From Sphingobium faniae (GTDB lineage Bacteria > Pseudomonadota > Alphaproteobacteria > Sphingomonadales > Sphingomonadaceae): a stretch of DNA of 64,000 bases. The translations under genes were made by a program, and so were the position numbers. This document shows positions 1 to 7,494 of the stretch, piece after piece. Numbering within the stretch: position 1 is the first letter of the stretch; each line of letters starts with the position of its first letter. The notes beneath the pieces are model-generated. The model saw nothing but the letters and a program-made list of their open reading frames with translations, did not search any database and was not told the DNA's origin. The stretch spans positions 186,001-250,000 of the forward strand of contig FMTU01000007.1 in assembly GCA_900100475.1 (NCBI GenBank). Direction: 5' to 3'.

Positions 1-269
1 GGTAATGGCACCGCATCAACAGGATGTTGCAAAGCCTCACGCCAATTGCCAGCAGCAATCTGCCCAATAACTGGGATCGTGCGAATGACGTGTTGGGACT
101 GCCCCTTAAAAAGAACGTCCCGGATTGCATCCATCTCCCGGACGGTGAGGCGTCGCTTGCCCTTGAGTGATTTGTTGAGCTTGTCCTGATCAAGTCCGAT
201 GCGACGGGCCAGCTCAGACTGGCTCATATCTTGCACATCAAGGAGTTGTAAGATTTCTTCAGGGTCCAT
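1..269 (-). CDS. CI/LexA-like phage repressor (XRE HTH + S24 domain), 3' end outside window
   Basis: The minus-strand reading frame starts at the ATG at 269 and runs off the left edge. Residues about 12-45 form an XRE-type helix-turn-helix (MSQSELARRIGLDQDKLNKS), followed by a linker and a TIPVIGQIAAGNW stretch. That stretch is typical of the cleavage-site side of S24 (LexA/CI) repressors. Such proteins keep a prophage silent by binding operators and are inactivated by RecA-stimulated self-cleavage. It is divergent from a Cro-like gene at 363, with three operator-like palindromes between them, which is the layout of a lambdoid genetic switch. The catalytic Ser/Lys lie outside the window, so the peptidase part is inferred from its first residues only. 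Confidence 0.85.
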   Translation of the reverse strand, partial: MDPEEILQLLDVQDMSQSELARRIGLDQDKLNKSLKGKRRLTVREMDAIRDVLFKGQSQHVIRTIPVIGQIAAGNWREALQHPVDAVPL

Positions 270-279
270 TCCCTGACAT

Positions 280-351
280 TGCGATACAATGCGATTATCG
301 CAATTGCTATTATCGCATAATTCCTGTTGCCTTTCCTGTGCGATTATCGCA
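280..351. promoter_or_regulatory. Operator cluster between CI-like and Cro-like genes
   Basis: Three near-identical 13-bp dyads lie between the divergent regulators: TGCGATTATCGCA at 290-302, TGCTATTATCGCA at 305-317 (one mismatch) and TGCGATTATCGCA at 339-351. A further TGCGAT half-site is at 280. Each dyad is TGCGAT and ATCGCA around one central base. The number and placement match the three-operator arrangement of lambdoid switches, so these are probably binding sites for both the repressor and the Cro-like protein. The divergent promoters should overlap them. Base-level assignment of -10/-35 boxes was not possible. Confidence 0.8.
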
Positions 352-362
352 TAGGTCGGCGC

Positions 363-611
363 ATGAACGACGAAGCAAACCTGATCATCGATGGATTGGG
401 CGGCACGACAAAGGTGTCGCGACTGACCCATGTGCCCACTTCGACCGTCCATAGTTGGCGCAAGAATGGCATTCCTCCTGCCCGGTTGGCCCATCTGAAA
501 CTTGCCGCGAAAGCGGAAGGTCTCGCTTGGCCCCTTGATAATCAAGAGGAATGCCAATCGTCACCCGGCAAAATCGGCGACTTTGCCGCCTCGGAAAGCG
601 AGGCGGCGTGA
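363..611 (+). CDS. Cro-like DNA-binding regulator
   Basis: An 82-residue protein whose first 50 residues form a small helix-turn-helix (VSRLTHVPTSTVHSWRKNGIPPARLAHL). This resembles the Cro/YdaS-type domain called carph-isopro in alphaproteobacterial phages: a GG start, STVxxW recognition helix and a G-I-P turn. The ATG at 363 is preferred over the in-frame upstream start at 327, because the upstream start would put coding sequence across the third operator (339-351). The stop overlaps the next ATG (TGATG at 609-613), so the two are translationally coupled. By position it should repress the maintenance promoter and commit the phage to lytic growth. That role is inferred from layout. Confidence 0.75.
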   Translation: MNDEANLIIDGLGGTTKVSRLTHVPTSTVHSWRKNGIPPARLAHLKLAAKAEGLAWPLDNQEECQSSPGKIGDFAASESEAA

Positions 612-892
612 TGGAACGGCGTTTTTTGCCTATTACGCGGCCGATGCGGCTGGCCCCCGGCCAGGCCGATCAAGATAGTCCGTCGCCGAAGGCGCAGCGG
701 GTCGAACTTCGGCACATTGAGGATGCCTGCGCCACGATAGGCGATCCAACGGCGGGCGAGGCCGCCTTGCGTGCCGCCTTCCTTGCCATTGGCTCCGCTC
801 TTTGCACGGAAAAGCAACGCAATGCCGCGCGCGACCGGCGCATTCGCGAATTGGAAGCAGCCCTTTCGACGATTACGAAACGGGGTCTTTAA
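611..892 (+). CDS. Hypothetical early phage protein
   Basis: A 93-residue protein, ATG overlapping the stop of the Cro-like gene. The N-terminus is basic (MERRFLPITRPMRL). The C-terminal half is a predicted alpha helix rich in Ala, Arg and Glu (RNAARDRRIRELEAALSTI) that could form a coiled coil. I do not recognise a family. Position immediately after the Cro-like gene suggests an early regulatory or accessory role. Its last 20 bases overlap tail-to-tail with the end of the minus-strand gene at 873-1103. Confidence 0.55.
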   Translation: MERRFLPITRPMRLAPGQADQDSPSPKAQRVELRHIEDACATIGDPTAGEAALRAAFLAIGSALCTEKQRNAARDRRIRELEAALSTITKRGL

Positions 893-1103
893 GAATGGTT
901 TTGAGCCAATCCAACCCCTCGGCGAGCGCCTCTCCGTCGGCCGTGTCCACGTCGTTCCCGCTATCCAGCAAATCCTGCATCCGGCGCTGCACACGCCCCT
1001 GGACCGCTTCGCCGAATTCGGGACCGAAGCGGGCATCCAGCTCGCGGAAGATTTCCGCAACGAGGTGGAAGGCGGTGACGGCTTCGGATGCGGTATCGCT
1101 CAA
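873..1103 (-). CDS. Small hypothetical protein, antisense to the early operon
   Basis: Minus-strand frame of 76 residues starting at a TTG (1101-1103), preceded on its own strand by AAGGAAC as a plausible ribosome binding site. The product is acidic and helical (TAFHLVAEIFRELDARFG, then TADGEALAEGLDWLKTILKD), with protein-like composition unlike most shadow frames here. The frame stays open to 1442, but the upstream part looks like translated antisense. No plus-strand frame of good quality covers 893-1211, which supports this one. It faces the early operon, so it would be transcribed from a separate promoter. No function is assigned. Confidence 0.5.
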   Translation of the reverse strand: MSDTASEAVTAFHLVAEIFRELDARFGPEFGEAVQGRVQRRMQDLLDSGNDVDTADGEALAEGLDWLKTILKDPVS

Positions 1104-1211
1104 TGGAGTGTTCCTTCGTGCTGGATTCGACAACCGCACGATAGCCGAAGGGGGCATGGCGGACCATCCGGGTCCAGATATCCGTTGCCGTGCCCCCGGA
1201 GGGCTGGGCCG

Positions 1212-1715
1212 ATGAGCCGGTCCCTCGCTCTCACCCCCGACCAGCAATCGGGCAAGGCCGCGTTCAAGGCGCTGGTCAAGAGTTTCGGCGGGCAGGATGC
1301 CGCGTCCAGCGAGACGGGCGTTCGTCGCCAGAAGATCAGCGACATGGGCCTGCCCAATGTTGCGGAATTTCCGACGCTGGACCTGATCGACGATCTTGAG
1401 GACCGGACAGTCGACATGCCGGGATGGCCCCATGTCACCCACTGGCTGTGCCGCCGGCGGGGCGGCGTGTTCGTGCCACTACCGCAGGGCGATGACGATG
1501 CCGACGGCATGATGCGGACCGTCGCTGAAATGGCGGCGGAGTTCGGCGACGTTTCGCGCGCGGTGGCCGACGCGGTGTGCCCGCACGGCCCGGACGGCGA
1601 GGAAGTCAACGAGCGGGAGGCGCGGTTCGCGCTCGATGCGCTCGACGATCTGGACCGCGTGTCGGCGCAACTGCGCCTCAAGCTCAGCAATAAACTCAAG
1701 GGAGGACAGTCATGA
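1212..1715 (+). CDS. Putative CII-like phage regulatory protein
   Basis: A 167-residue protein beginning at an ATG preceded by GGAGGG. Residues 1-75 contain a stretch with a Q-KISDMG-LP pattern, followed by DLIDDLEDRT and MPGWPHVTHWLCR. This recalls the phage regulatory CII family of alphaproteobacterial prophages, which also have an HTH-like start, a conserved PxHPxVT-type segment and a helical tail. The C-terminal half is helical and acidic (ALDALDDLDRVSAQLRLKLSNKL). The stop overlaps the next start as ATGA, beginning a chain of six coupled genes. The family call is from memory and tentative. Confidence 0.55.
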   Translation: MSRSLALTPDQQSGKAAFKALVKSFGGQDAASSETGVRRQKISDMGLPNVAEFPTLDLIDDLEDRTVDMPGWPHVTHWLCRRRGGVFVPLPQGDDDADGMMRTVAEMAAEFGDVSRAVADAVCPHGPDGEEVNEREARFALDALDDLDRVSAQLRLKLSNKLKGGQS

Positions 1716-2401
1716 CCGACTTTTCCGCATTTCGTCCCTTTTCGATCGAAGCCGTTGTGCCAGAGGGCTGGGGCGCGCTGGGCGGGCCGCTCGACCTCAT
1801 CTGCGCCTGCCAGATGAAGCATCAGGGTTGGACGGGCCGTCCGGGCAATGCGGGCGCGCTGGCGCTGGCGTCATGGATCATGGATCATCGGGATCAGGTG
1901 GCCCTGCCCAAGGCGGGCACCCATCCGCTGAACAGCGGCACGGCGATCGAACGCATCCTTGCGGGCGAAGTTCTGCCCGAAGAGGATTTCGCGATGGCGC
2001 TGGCCGCCGCGACGGATGGCGCGGTGCTCCCGAAGATGTTCGGCCAGCCGGAGCCGGAGGGGCTGGAAAAGAATAAGGAAACATCCACGCAAAGCGCCCC
2101 TGGCGTGGATGGGGAGGCGCCGGAGTCACAGCAGACCCCCAATATGGCTGCGGTTCCGGCACCTTCCGAAGATCGTGCCCCGGCCCTGCCGCCGCTGGGC
2201 GCGCTGGGCGGACATCTGCCGCCTGGTCGGCTGTTCCACCCGATCGCGGACAGCCGCTTCCCGCAGGGCTTCGTGCTGACGGGTTGCGGCATGGCGCTGT
2301 GCCTGGATGAAAGCACGGCCACGGCGATGCAGGCGGCGATTGCCGCGGGTCTCGATCATCTGCGGCAGGTTCGCAGCGGTGGACGGAGGATCGCGGCATG
2401 A
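1712..2401 (+). CDS. Hypothetical early phage protein
   Basis: A 229-residue protein whose ATG overlaps the upstream stop (ATGA). Residues 1-110 look globular (SFAFR-like start, EGWGALGGPLDLICACQ, then ALASWIMDHRDQV). Residues 115-170 are low-complexity and proline-rich, likely a flexible linker. The C-terminal 70 residues form a second compact segment (RFPQGFVLTGCGMALCLDE followed by an alanine-rich helix). No recognised domain or catalytic motif. Coupling to neighbours on both sides implies co-expression with the replication and anti-restriction genes. Confidence 0.6.
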   Translation: MTDFSAFRPFSIEAVVPEGWGALGGPLDLICACQMKHQGWTGRPGNAGALALASWIMDHRDQVALPKAGTHPLNSGTAIERILAGEVLPEEDFAMALAAATDGAVLPKMFGQPEPEGLEKNKETSTQSAPGVDGEAPESQQTPNMAAVPAPSEDRAPALPPLGALGGHLPPGRLFHPIADSRFPQGFVLTGCGMALCLDESTATAMQAAIAAGLDHLRQVRSGGRRIAA

Positions 2402-2853
2402 TCGTGCGAGACAGCGTCGTCACCAACTGGCTGAAAACCGCCGCCGAGGGCGAAGAACTGGTCTATGCGCGCGCCACCTTCCTGCCGGTCGAATGCGCCG
2501 TTGCGAAGCGGATGCGCGATCTGGCGGCGGCAGGGCATGTCCATCTGTTCCGCCGGCGCCGCCAGCATGGCGCGGGAAGCGAGAATTTCAGCTATGTCGC
2601 GCGGCGCACCGGACGCCCGCTGCCGGGACAGGCCGCGCCGGGGATACTGGCGGTCAAAGGTGTATTGCCGCCTCAGAAGAAGCCGCAGGACCTGCGCTGC
2701 ACGGCGCGCGCCGCGCTGATCCGCGAACTGACGCCGCAGGTGCGTTCGCTGCTCGCGGAAGGCGTCGCGCCCAACGCGAGCCGCATGGCGCGAATGCTGG
2801 GGGTCTATGACCATAATCCGGTGCTGAAGGTGCTGGAAAGGCTGGCGGCATGA
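2398..2853 (+). CDS. Hypothetical phage protein, possible C-terminal HTH
   Basis: A 151-residue basic protein, start overlapping the previous stop by ATGA. The N-terminal part (residues 1-85) is rich in Arg and contains GHVHLFRRRRQHG. The C-terminal 45 residues are predicted helices with a possible helix-turn-helix character (AEGVAPNASRMARMLGVYDH). This could indicate nucleic-acid binding, but no family is recognised. It sits inside the coupled early operon between two other unknown genes. Confidence 0.55.
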   Translation: MIVRDSVVTNWLKTAAEGEELVYARATFLPVECAVAKRMRDLAAAGHVHLFRRRRQHGAGSENFSYVARRTGRPLPGQAAPGILAVKGVLPPQKKPQDLRCTARAALIRELTPQVRSLLAEGVAPNASRMARMLGVYDHNPVLKVLERLAA

Positions 2854-3431
2854 AGGATTTTACTCCTACCGCTGAGCAGATCAGCCTGCATGGCCTGGGT
2901 TTCATTCAGGTGAAGCTGCCCGCAAACCGCCGGTTGCACGTGTGGCATCCCGATCTGCCGCGCCGGTCCTGCTATCAATGGTCCGCGATCCATAATCATC
3001 GGTTCAGCTTTCGCAGCACTGTGCTGATCGGCCAGCAGGTCAACCGGCGCTATACGGTCGTGGCGTCGCCGGATGGCAATCATGACCGGATTTCCCATGA
3101 CGGCCCACGCGGCGAGAAGGGTGGCCGCCTGTCCTATGTGGCGGAACGGGTCATGGTCTGGCCTGGCGGCAATGAGGTCTATGGCCCCGGCCAAAGCTAT
3201 TCCATGGAGCAACTGGAATATCATGAGACGCCGAATAGCGGCATCGTCGTGACGCTGCTGGAAAAGCTCCATGAGGGGACCGTTCACGCCAGTTCATTGA
3301 TCATGCACGGCCGCGAGTTCGACCAGTCCTTCGATCGGTTCCAGCTATCGCCGGACAATCTGTGGGCGTTCGTGGTCGACGCGTTGAAGCATGGCGACGG
3401 AGCCAATCCTGAGAAGGGGTTGGCAGCATGA
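2850..3431 (+). CDS. Cupin-like hypothetical phage protein
   Basis: A 193-residue protein, start overlapping the previous stop. It is rich in predicted beta strands and contains IHNHRFSFRSTVLIG, which gives an H-x-H pair, then later YSMEQLEYHETP, giving Glu and His. This pattern resembles the metal-binding strands of cupins (small beta-barrel proteins such as cysteine dioxygenase-type dioxygenases). A cupin fold is therefore suggested, but the enzyme activity is unknown and a purely structural role is equally possible. Finding such a protein in a phage early operon beside a DNA methyltransferase raises a base-modification or host-takeover role. That last point is inference. Confidence 0.5.
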   Translation: MKDFTPTAEQISLHGLGFIQVKLPANRRLHVWHPDLPRRSCYQWSAIHNHRFSFRSTVLIGQQVNRRYTVVASPDGNHDRISHDGPRGEKGGRLSYVAERVMVWPGGNEVYGPGQSYSMEQLEYHETPNSGIVVTLLEKLHEGTVHASSLIMHGREFDQSFDRFQLSPDNLWAFVVDALKHGDGANPEKGLAA

Positions 3432-3799
3432 GCGAATGGCAATCTGGTGTCATCATGATCGCCACGCCGTCGGGCAAGATGCCCCTGCCCGGCTGGATTT
3501 CGGAACCGTTCGGCCTCGACTGGGGCCTGAATGTCGAAACCGGCGCGGTGGTATGGATCGTGCATCACCTTCCGACTGGATATAACCTGATGGCCGTCGA
3601 TCACGAGATCGGCGACGTGGTTCGACTGGTCGATCTACTGCGTTCGTTGGGGGGCTGGTCGTTCACCGAGGCTGCTGGCGTCGATGCATTCAAGGATACC
3701 CTGCAAATCGTGCGGGCATCAGGCTTCAGGGTTTTCAACCCTAACTTGAAGGTCGGGCGACCGACCCTTCCCAGTCAGTTGGCGGAGATCGCGGCATGA
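3428..3799 (+). CDS. Hypothetical early phage protein
   Basis: A 123-residue protein, start overlapping the upstream stop and stop overlapping the helicase-methyltransferase start. The first 60 residues are strand-rich (GVIMIATPSGKMPLPGWI, then AVVWIVHHLPTGYNL). The remainder is mixed helix and strand. No signal peptide, membrane segment or known motif was seen. Tight coupling suggests a stoichiometric partner or accessory of the downstream enzyme, which is inference only. Confidence 0.55.
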   Translation: MSEWQSGVIMIATPSGKMPLPGWISEPFGLDWGLNVETGAVVWIVHHLPTGYNLMAVDHEIGDVVRLVDLLRSLGGWSFTEAAGVDAFKDTLQIVRASGFRVFNPNLKVGRPTLPSQLAEIAA

Positions 3800-6465
3800 G
3801 GCATTCGACCGCGCTCAAAGCCAGCACGGCGGCGCAGCCGCTGGATTATCTCGATTTCATCCGCGCCAAGATCATCACTCTGCCGCCGCTGGGCCTGCCG
3901 GTCGCGGCGAACGATCTTCATCCCGTCCTGAAGCCGCATCAGGCAGAGCTGGTCCGCTGGGCCGTCGAGGGCGGTCGCCGCGCGATCTTCGCGGCATTCG
4001 GCCTCGGCAAATCGCTGATGCAGTTGGAGATCATGCGCCAGCTTGGCCGCCAGCTCGGCGGGCGGCAACTGATCGTCGTGCCGCTCACCGTGCTGATCGA
4101 GTTCAAGCGCGACGCCGCCCTGCTGGGCATGGAGCCGATCTTCATCCGCAGCACAGCCGATATCGTGCCCCATGCCGCCCGACCCGGCGGCGCGCTGTAT
4201 CTCACCAACTATGAATCTGTCCGCGAGGGGAAGATCGACCTTTCGCTGTTCAACGCGGCGTCGCTGGACGAGGCGTCCTGCCTGCGCGGGTTCGGCGGGA
4301 CCAAGACCTTCCGCGAGTTCATGCGCCTGTTCGACGGGATGCAGTATAAGTTCGTGGCAACTGCGACCCCGTCCCCGAATGAGTATATCGAACTGCTGGC
4401 CTATGCCGCTTTCCTCGAAATCATGGATGTGGGGCAGGCCAAGACCCGGTTCTTCAAGCGTAACAGCGAGAAGGCCGACGAACTGACCATCCATCCGCAC
4501 AAGGAGGATGAGTTCTGGCTGTGGGTGAATAGCTGGGCCGCGTTCGTCCAGCGGCCGAGCGATCTGGGCTTTTCCGACGAGGGCTATGAACTGCCCGATC
4601 TGGACGTGCGCTGGCATGAGGTGGCGTCCGATCACAGCGCGGCGGGAGAGGATAAGGGCGGCCAGCGATTGCTGCTCAAGAAGGACGCCATCGGCATTGT
4701 CGACGCATCGCGCGAAAAGCGGGAGAGCCTGGACGGCCGTATCGGCAAGATGATGGAGTTGCGGGCGGAAGATCCCGCCGCGCATCGCATCTTGTGGCAT
4801 GACCTTGAAAGGGAGCGCGAAGCGATCGAGCGGGCCGTGCCCGGCGTCGCCTCGATCTATGGCGCGCTGCCGCTCGACGAACGCGAGCGCAGGATCGTCG
4901 CCTTTTCCGACGGCGATGTGCAGGAGCTGGCGGCCAAGCCCGTGTTGGCGGGATCGGGCTGCAATTTCCAGCGGCATTGCCACTGGGCGATATTCCTGGG
5001 GATCGGCTTCAAGTTCAACGACTTCATCCAGGCCATCCACCGCATCCAGAGATTTCTCCAGACGCAGCAGGTGCGGATCGACCTCATCTATTCGGAGGCG
5101 GAACGCGCCGTGCGGCGCAGCCTGGAGGAGAAATGGGCGCGCCATAAGCTGATGACCGCGCGGATGAGCGAGATCATCCGGACCTATGGCCTTGGCCTGA
5201 CCGGCGCGCGCGATGTGCTGGCGCGCACCGTGACCGCCAAGCCCGCGCTGGAATGCGCCCAAGGGCCCGACTGGAAAGTGTGGGAAGGCGACACGGTGTT
5301 GCAGACGGCGCAGATGGAAAGCGAGAGCGTCGGCCTGATCGTCACCAGCGTGCCGTTCGGGACGCAATATGAATATTCGCCCAGCTATAATGATTTCGGG
5401 CATACCGACGATGCCACGCATTTCTTCGCGCAGATGGACTATCTGACGCCGGAGCTGCTGCGCGTGCTGGAGCCGGGCCGCCGTCTTGCCGTCCATGTGA
5501 AGGATCGCGTCGTGCCGAGCGGCATGACCGGCCTTGGCTTTCGCACCATCGATCCGTTTCACGCGCAGTGCATCGAGCATTATCGGCGCCACGGCTTTGC
5601 CTATCTGGGCATGGTGACGATCGTCACCGACGTCGTGCGCGAAAATGCAGGCACCTACCGGCTGGGCTGGACCGAGCAATGCAAGGATGCCAGCGGCATG
5701 GGCGTCGGCCTGCCGGAATATCTGCTACTGTTCCGCAAGCCGCCGACCGACCGGAGCAATGGCTACGCCGATGTGCCCGTGGCGAAGGGCAAGCCGAGCG
5801 TCGTCCGCATCGACGAGACGGGCGAGGCCGTTGCCGAGCCGGAGCCGTGGAATGACGGTCTGGTGCGGGCCATGGCGGCGAAGCCGGTTCCGGGCACCGG
5901 CTATTCGCGGGCGCGCTGGCAGACGGACGCCGCCGGTTACTGGCGGTCGGACGGGAACCGCACGCTGCTCCCGGAAGATCTGGTGGGCCTGCCTTGGGAC
6001 AGCGTCTATCAGCGGGTGCGGGCATGGTCGTGGGCCACGGTCTATGATCATGAGGGGCATGTCGCGCTGATGGAAGCGATGGAAGCGCGCTGGTCGCTTC
6101 CCACCGATTTTGCGCTGATGCCGGTGCAAAGCTGGCACCCCGCCGTCTGGACCGATGTCGCGCGCATGTATGGCGCGAACACGATGCAGTCGGCCAAGGG
6201 CCGCGAGCAGCATCTGTGCCCCCTGCCTTTCGATATCGTGGATCGCGCGATCCTCAACTGGAGCAATCCCGGTGACCTCGTATACGACCCATTCGGCGGC
6301 CTGATGACGGTGCCGCTGCGCGCCGTGAAGCATGGACGGCGCGGGTCCGCGACGGAGCTAAATCCCGGCTATTTCGCCGATGGCGTCAGTCTGCTGCGCG
6401 AGCAGGATGCAGGCCGCGCGACGGGCGATCTCTTCTCCCTGCTGGACATGGGAGAGGCGGCATGA
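3796..6465 (+). CDS. SNF2/DEAD-type helicase fused to class-beta DNA methyltransferase
   Basis: An 889-residue fusion. Residues 40-480 form a superfamily 2 helicase-like ATPase: Walker A FGLGKS at 68-73, a Walker B-like SLDEAS in place of DExH, SAT-like VATATPSPNE, and a C-terminal lobe with IQAIHRIQR. Residues 500-889 form an amino-methyltransferase of the beta order: catalytic motif IV TSVPF at about 517-521 (variant of TSPPY/F), and the SAM-binding motif DPFGG at 831-835 near the C-terminus. The enzyme should methylate adenine-N6 or cytosine-N4 on phage DNA while tracking along it. In prophages this usually protects against restriction. It is followed directly by a Lar-like anti-restriction gene. 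The motif IV Pro-to-Val change and weak Walker B are unusual. Confidence 0.85.
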   Translation: MRHSTALKASTAAQPLDYLDFIRAKIITLPPLGLPVAANDLHPVLKPHQAELVRWAVEGGRRAIFAAFGLGKSLMQLEIMRQLGRQLGGRQLIVVPLTVLIEFKRDAALLGMEPIFIRSTADIVPHAARPGGALYLTNYESVREGKIDLSLFNAASLDEASCLRGFGGTKTFREFMRLFDGMQYKFVATATPSPNEYIELLAYAAFLEIMDVGQAKTRFFKRNSEKADELTIHPHKEDEFWLWVNSWAAFVQRPSDLGFSDEGYELPDLDVRWHEVASDHSAAGEDKGGQRLLLKKDAIGIVDASREKRESLDGRIGKMMELRAEDPAAHRILWHDLEREREAIERAVPGVASIYGALPLDERERRIVAFSDGDVQELAAKPVLAGSGCNFQRHCHWAIFLGIGFKFNDFIQAIHRIQRFLQTQQVRIDLIYSEAERAVRRSLEEKWARHKLMTARMSEIIRTYGLGLTGARDVLARTVTAKPALECAQGPDWKVWEGDTVLQTAQMESESVGLIVTSVPFGTQYEYSPSYNDFGHTDDATHFFAQMDYLTPELLRVLEPGRRLAVHVKDRVVPSGMTGLGFRTIDPFHAQCIEHYRRHGFAYLGMVTIVTDVVRENAGTYRLGWTEQCKDASGMGVGLPEYLLLFRKPPTDRSNGYADVPVAKGKPSVVRIDETGEAVAEPEPWNDGLVRAMAAKPVPGTGYSRARWQTDAAGYWRSDGNRTLLPEDLVGLPWDSVYQRVRAWSWATVYDHEGHVALMEAMEARWSLPTDFALMPVQSWHPAVWTDVARMYGANTMQSAKGREQHLCPLPFDIVDRAILNWSNPGDLVYDPFGGLMTVPLRAVKHGRRGSATELNPGYFADGVSLLREQDAGRATGDLFSLLDMGEAA

Positions 6466-6650
6466 GGCCCCGTCGCTGCCGCTGCGGGCGGATGCCCGGC
6501 GTGCGGTCCCGCAGAATCGCGGAGGGTGCCGTGGCAACATGGGTGCAATGCCCAGGCTGCGGCGCGGCTGGGCCGGAATCTGAAGATGCGTGTCGCGATG
6601 ATGCGACGGCCATTGCGGACTGGAACATCGGCAAGGGGAGGAAGTGGTGA
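6462..6650 (+). CDS. Lar-like restriction alleviation protein
   Basis: A 62-residue protein, start overlapping the methyltransferase stop. It has an N-terminal CRCG pair, then VQCPGCGAAGPES with a second Cys pair, and ends with AIADWNIGKG. The two-knuckle zinc ribbon followed by an A-I-x-x-W-N helix is the signature of the Lar family (restriction alleviation proteins, first described in the Rac prophage). These modulate type I restriction or stimulate host modification. Adjacent placement to the helicase-methyltransferase strengthens an anti-restriction role. Lar-like zinc ribbons are also common as generic phage proteins, so activity is not certain. Confidence 0.7.
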   Translation: MRPRRCRCGRMPGVRSRRIAEGAVATWVQCPGCGAAGPESEDACRDDATAIADWNIGKGRKW

Positions 6651-6976
6651 GGCCATTCAAACATGCGCGCGACCGGAACGGCGATTATCAGGTCGACTGG
6701 TCGTTGCTGCAGGAGACGCGAGGCGACGAACCACCCGCGCGAATCGAGTTCATTCCCTTTTCGCAGGGCGATGCGCGGGTGCCCAGCCTGCCGGCGGACG
6801 AAACCATGTATTGCGCCTTAGGCAAGGGCGCGATGCTGACCCATGCCGTCATCGTCCTGCGGATCGGCACCAGCGCTGTGCATGTCGCCATGTCGACCGG
6901 ACGGCTGCGGCATTTTGCCGATTGTCTCACGAAAACCGCCGATCTGATCGAAGCGCAGCCGGGGTGGCGCCCATGA
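6644..6976 (+). CDS. Hypothetical early phage protein
   Basis: A 110-residue protein starting at GTG 6644 (or GTG 6647), preceded by AAGGGGAGGAAG and overlapping the previous stop by 7 bases. A central segment is strand-rich (ALGKGAMLTHAVIVLRIGT) and the C-terminus is helical. No domain is recognised. It overlaps the SSB start, so it is co-translated with it and probably belongs to the DNA-metabolism set. Confidence 0.55.
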   Translation: MVRPFKHARDRNGDYQVDWSLLQETRGDEPPARIEFIPFSQGDARVPSLPADETMYCALGKGAMLTHAVIVLRIGTSAVHVAMSTGRLRHFADCLTKTADLIEAQPGWRP

Positions 6977-7407
6977 CGGCCTGCATCAACAAGGCGCAGC
7001 TTCTCGGCTTTCTGGGCGAAGATCCGGTGCGCCGCGAAATGCAGCAGGGCGGCGCGATCGTCAGCCTGCGCGTCGCGACGACCGAGCGATGGAAGGCCGC
7101 CGACGGCCAGCGCAGGGAATCTACCGAGTGGCATAGCGTCGTCATCTTCAACGAAGCGCTGGGCAAGACGGCCATGTCCTATCTACGCAAGGGCAGCGCG
7201 GTCTATGTCGAGGGGGCGATCCGATACCGGCGCTATACGGACCGCGACAATGTTGAGCGCAAGGTCAGCGAGATCGTTGTGCCGAAGTTCGGCGGCGACC
7301 TCAAGCTGATGGACAGCCGCCAGGGCGAAACCGCCAGCCGCGAGGAATCGGGCAAGGATCGCGCCGCCGGCGGATCGCCGCCGCTGGATGACGAAGTGCC
7401 ATTCTAG
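6973..7407 (+). CDS. ssb: Single-stranded DNA-binding protein
   Basis: A 144-residue SSB. The OB-fold spans residues 1-105: LGFLGEDPVRREM, then VSLRVATTERWKA, TEWHSVVIFNEAL, and YVEGAIRYRRYTD, which are the standard strand motifs of bacterial SSB. A glycine/serine linker leads to the acidic tip DDEVPF, the conserved C-terminal tail that recruits replication and repair partners. It coats single-stranded DNA during phage replication. It is the last gene of the coupled early chain and precedes the primase-helicase, consistent with a shared replication module. Confidence 0.95.
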   Translation: MTACINKAQLLGFLGEDPVRREMQQGGAIVSLRVATTERWKAADGQRRESTEWHSVVIFNEALGKTAMSYLRKGSAVYVEGAIRYRRYTDRDNVERKVSEIVVPKFGGDLKLMDSRQGETASREESGKDRAAGGSPPLDDEVPF

Positions 7408-7494
7408 ACGCCGGGCGGATCGACCCGCGCGACGCCATGCCATGACCGATAGACCGGGGGCGCGAACGCTCGTGCCGGGGGGAATTTTCTGACC

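Noticed and set aside
3775-5679. Very long minus-strand open frame (634 codons)
   Set aside because: It is antisense to the helicase-methyltransferase. The product is low in recognisable motifs and is typical of codon-bias shadows in GC-rich DNA.
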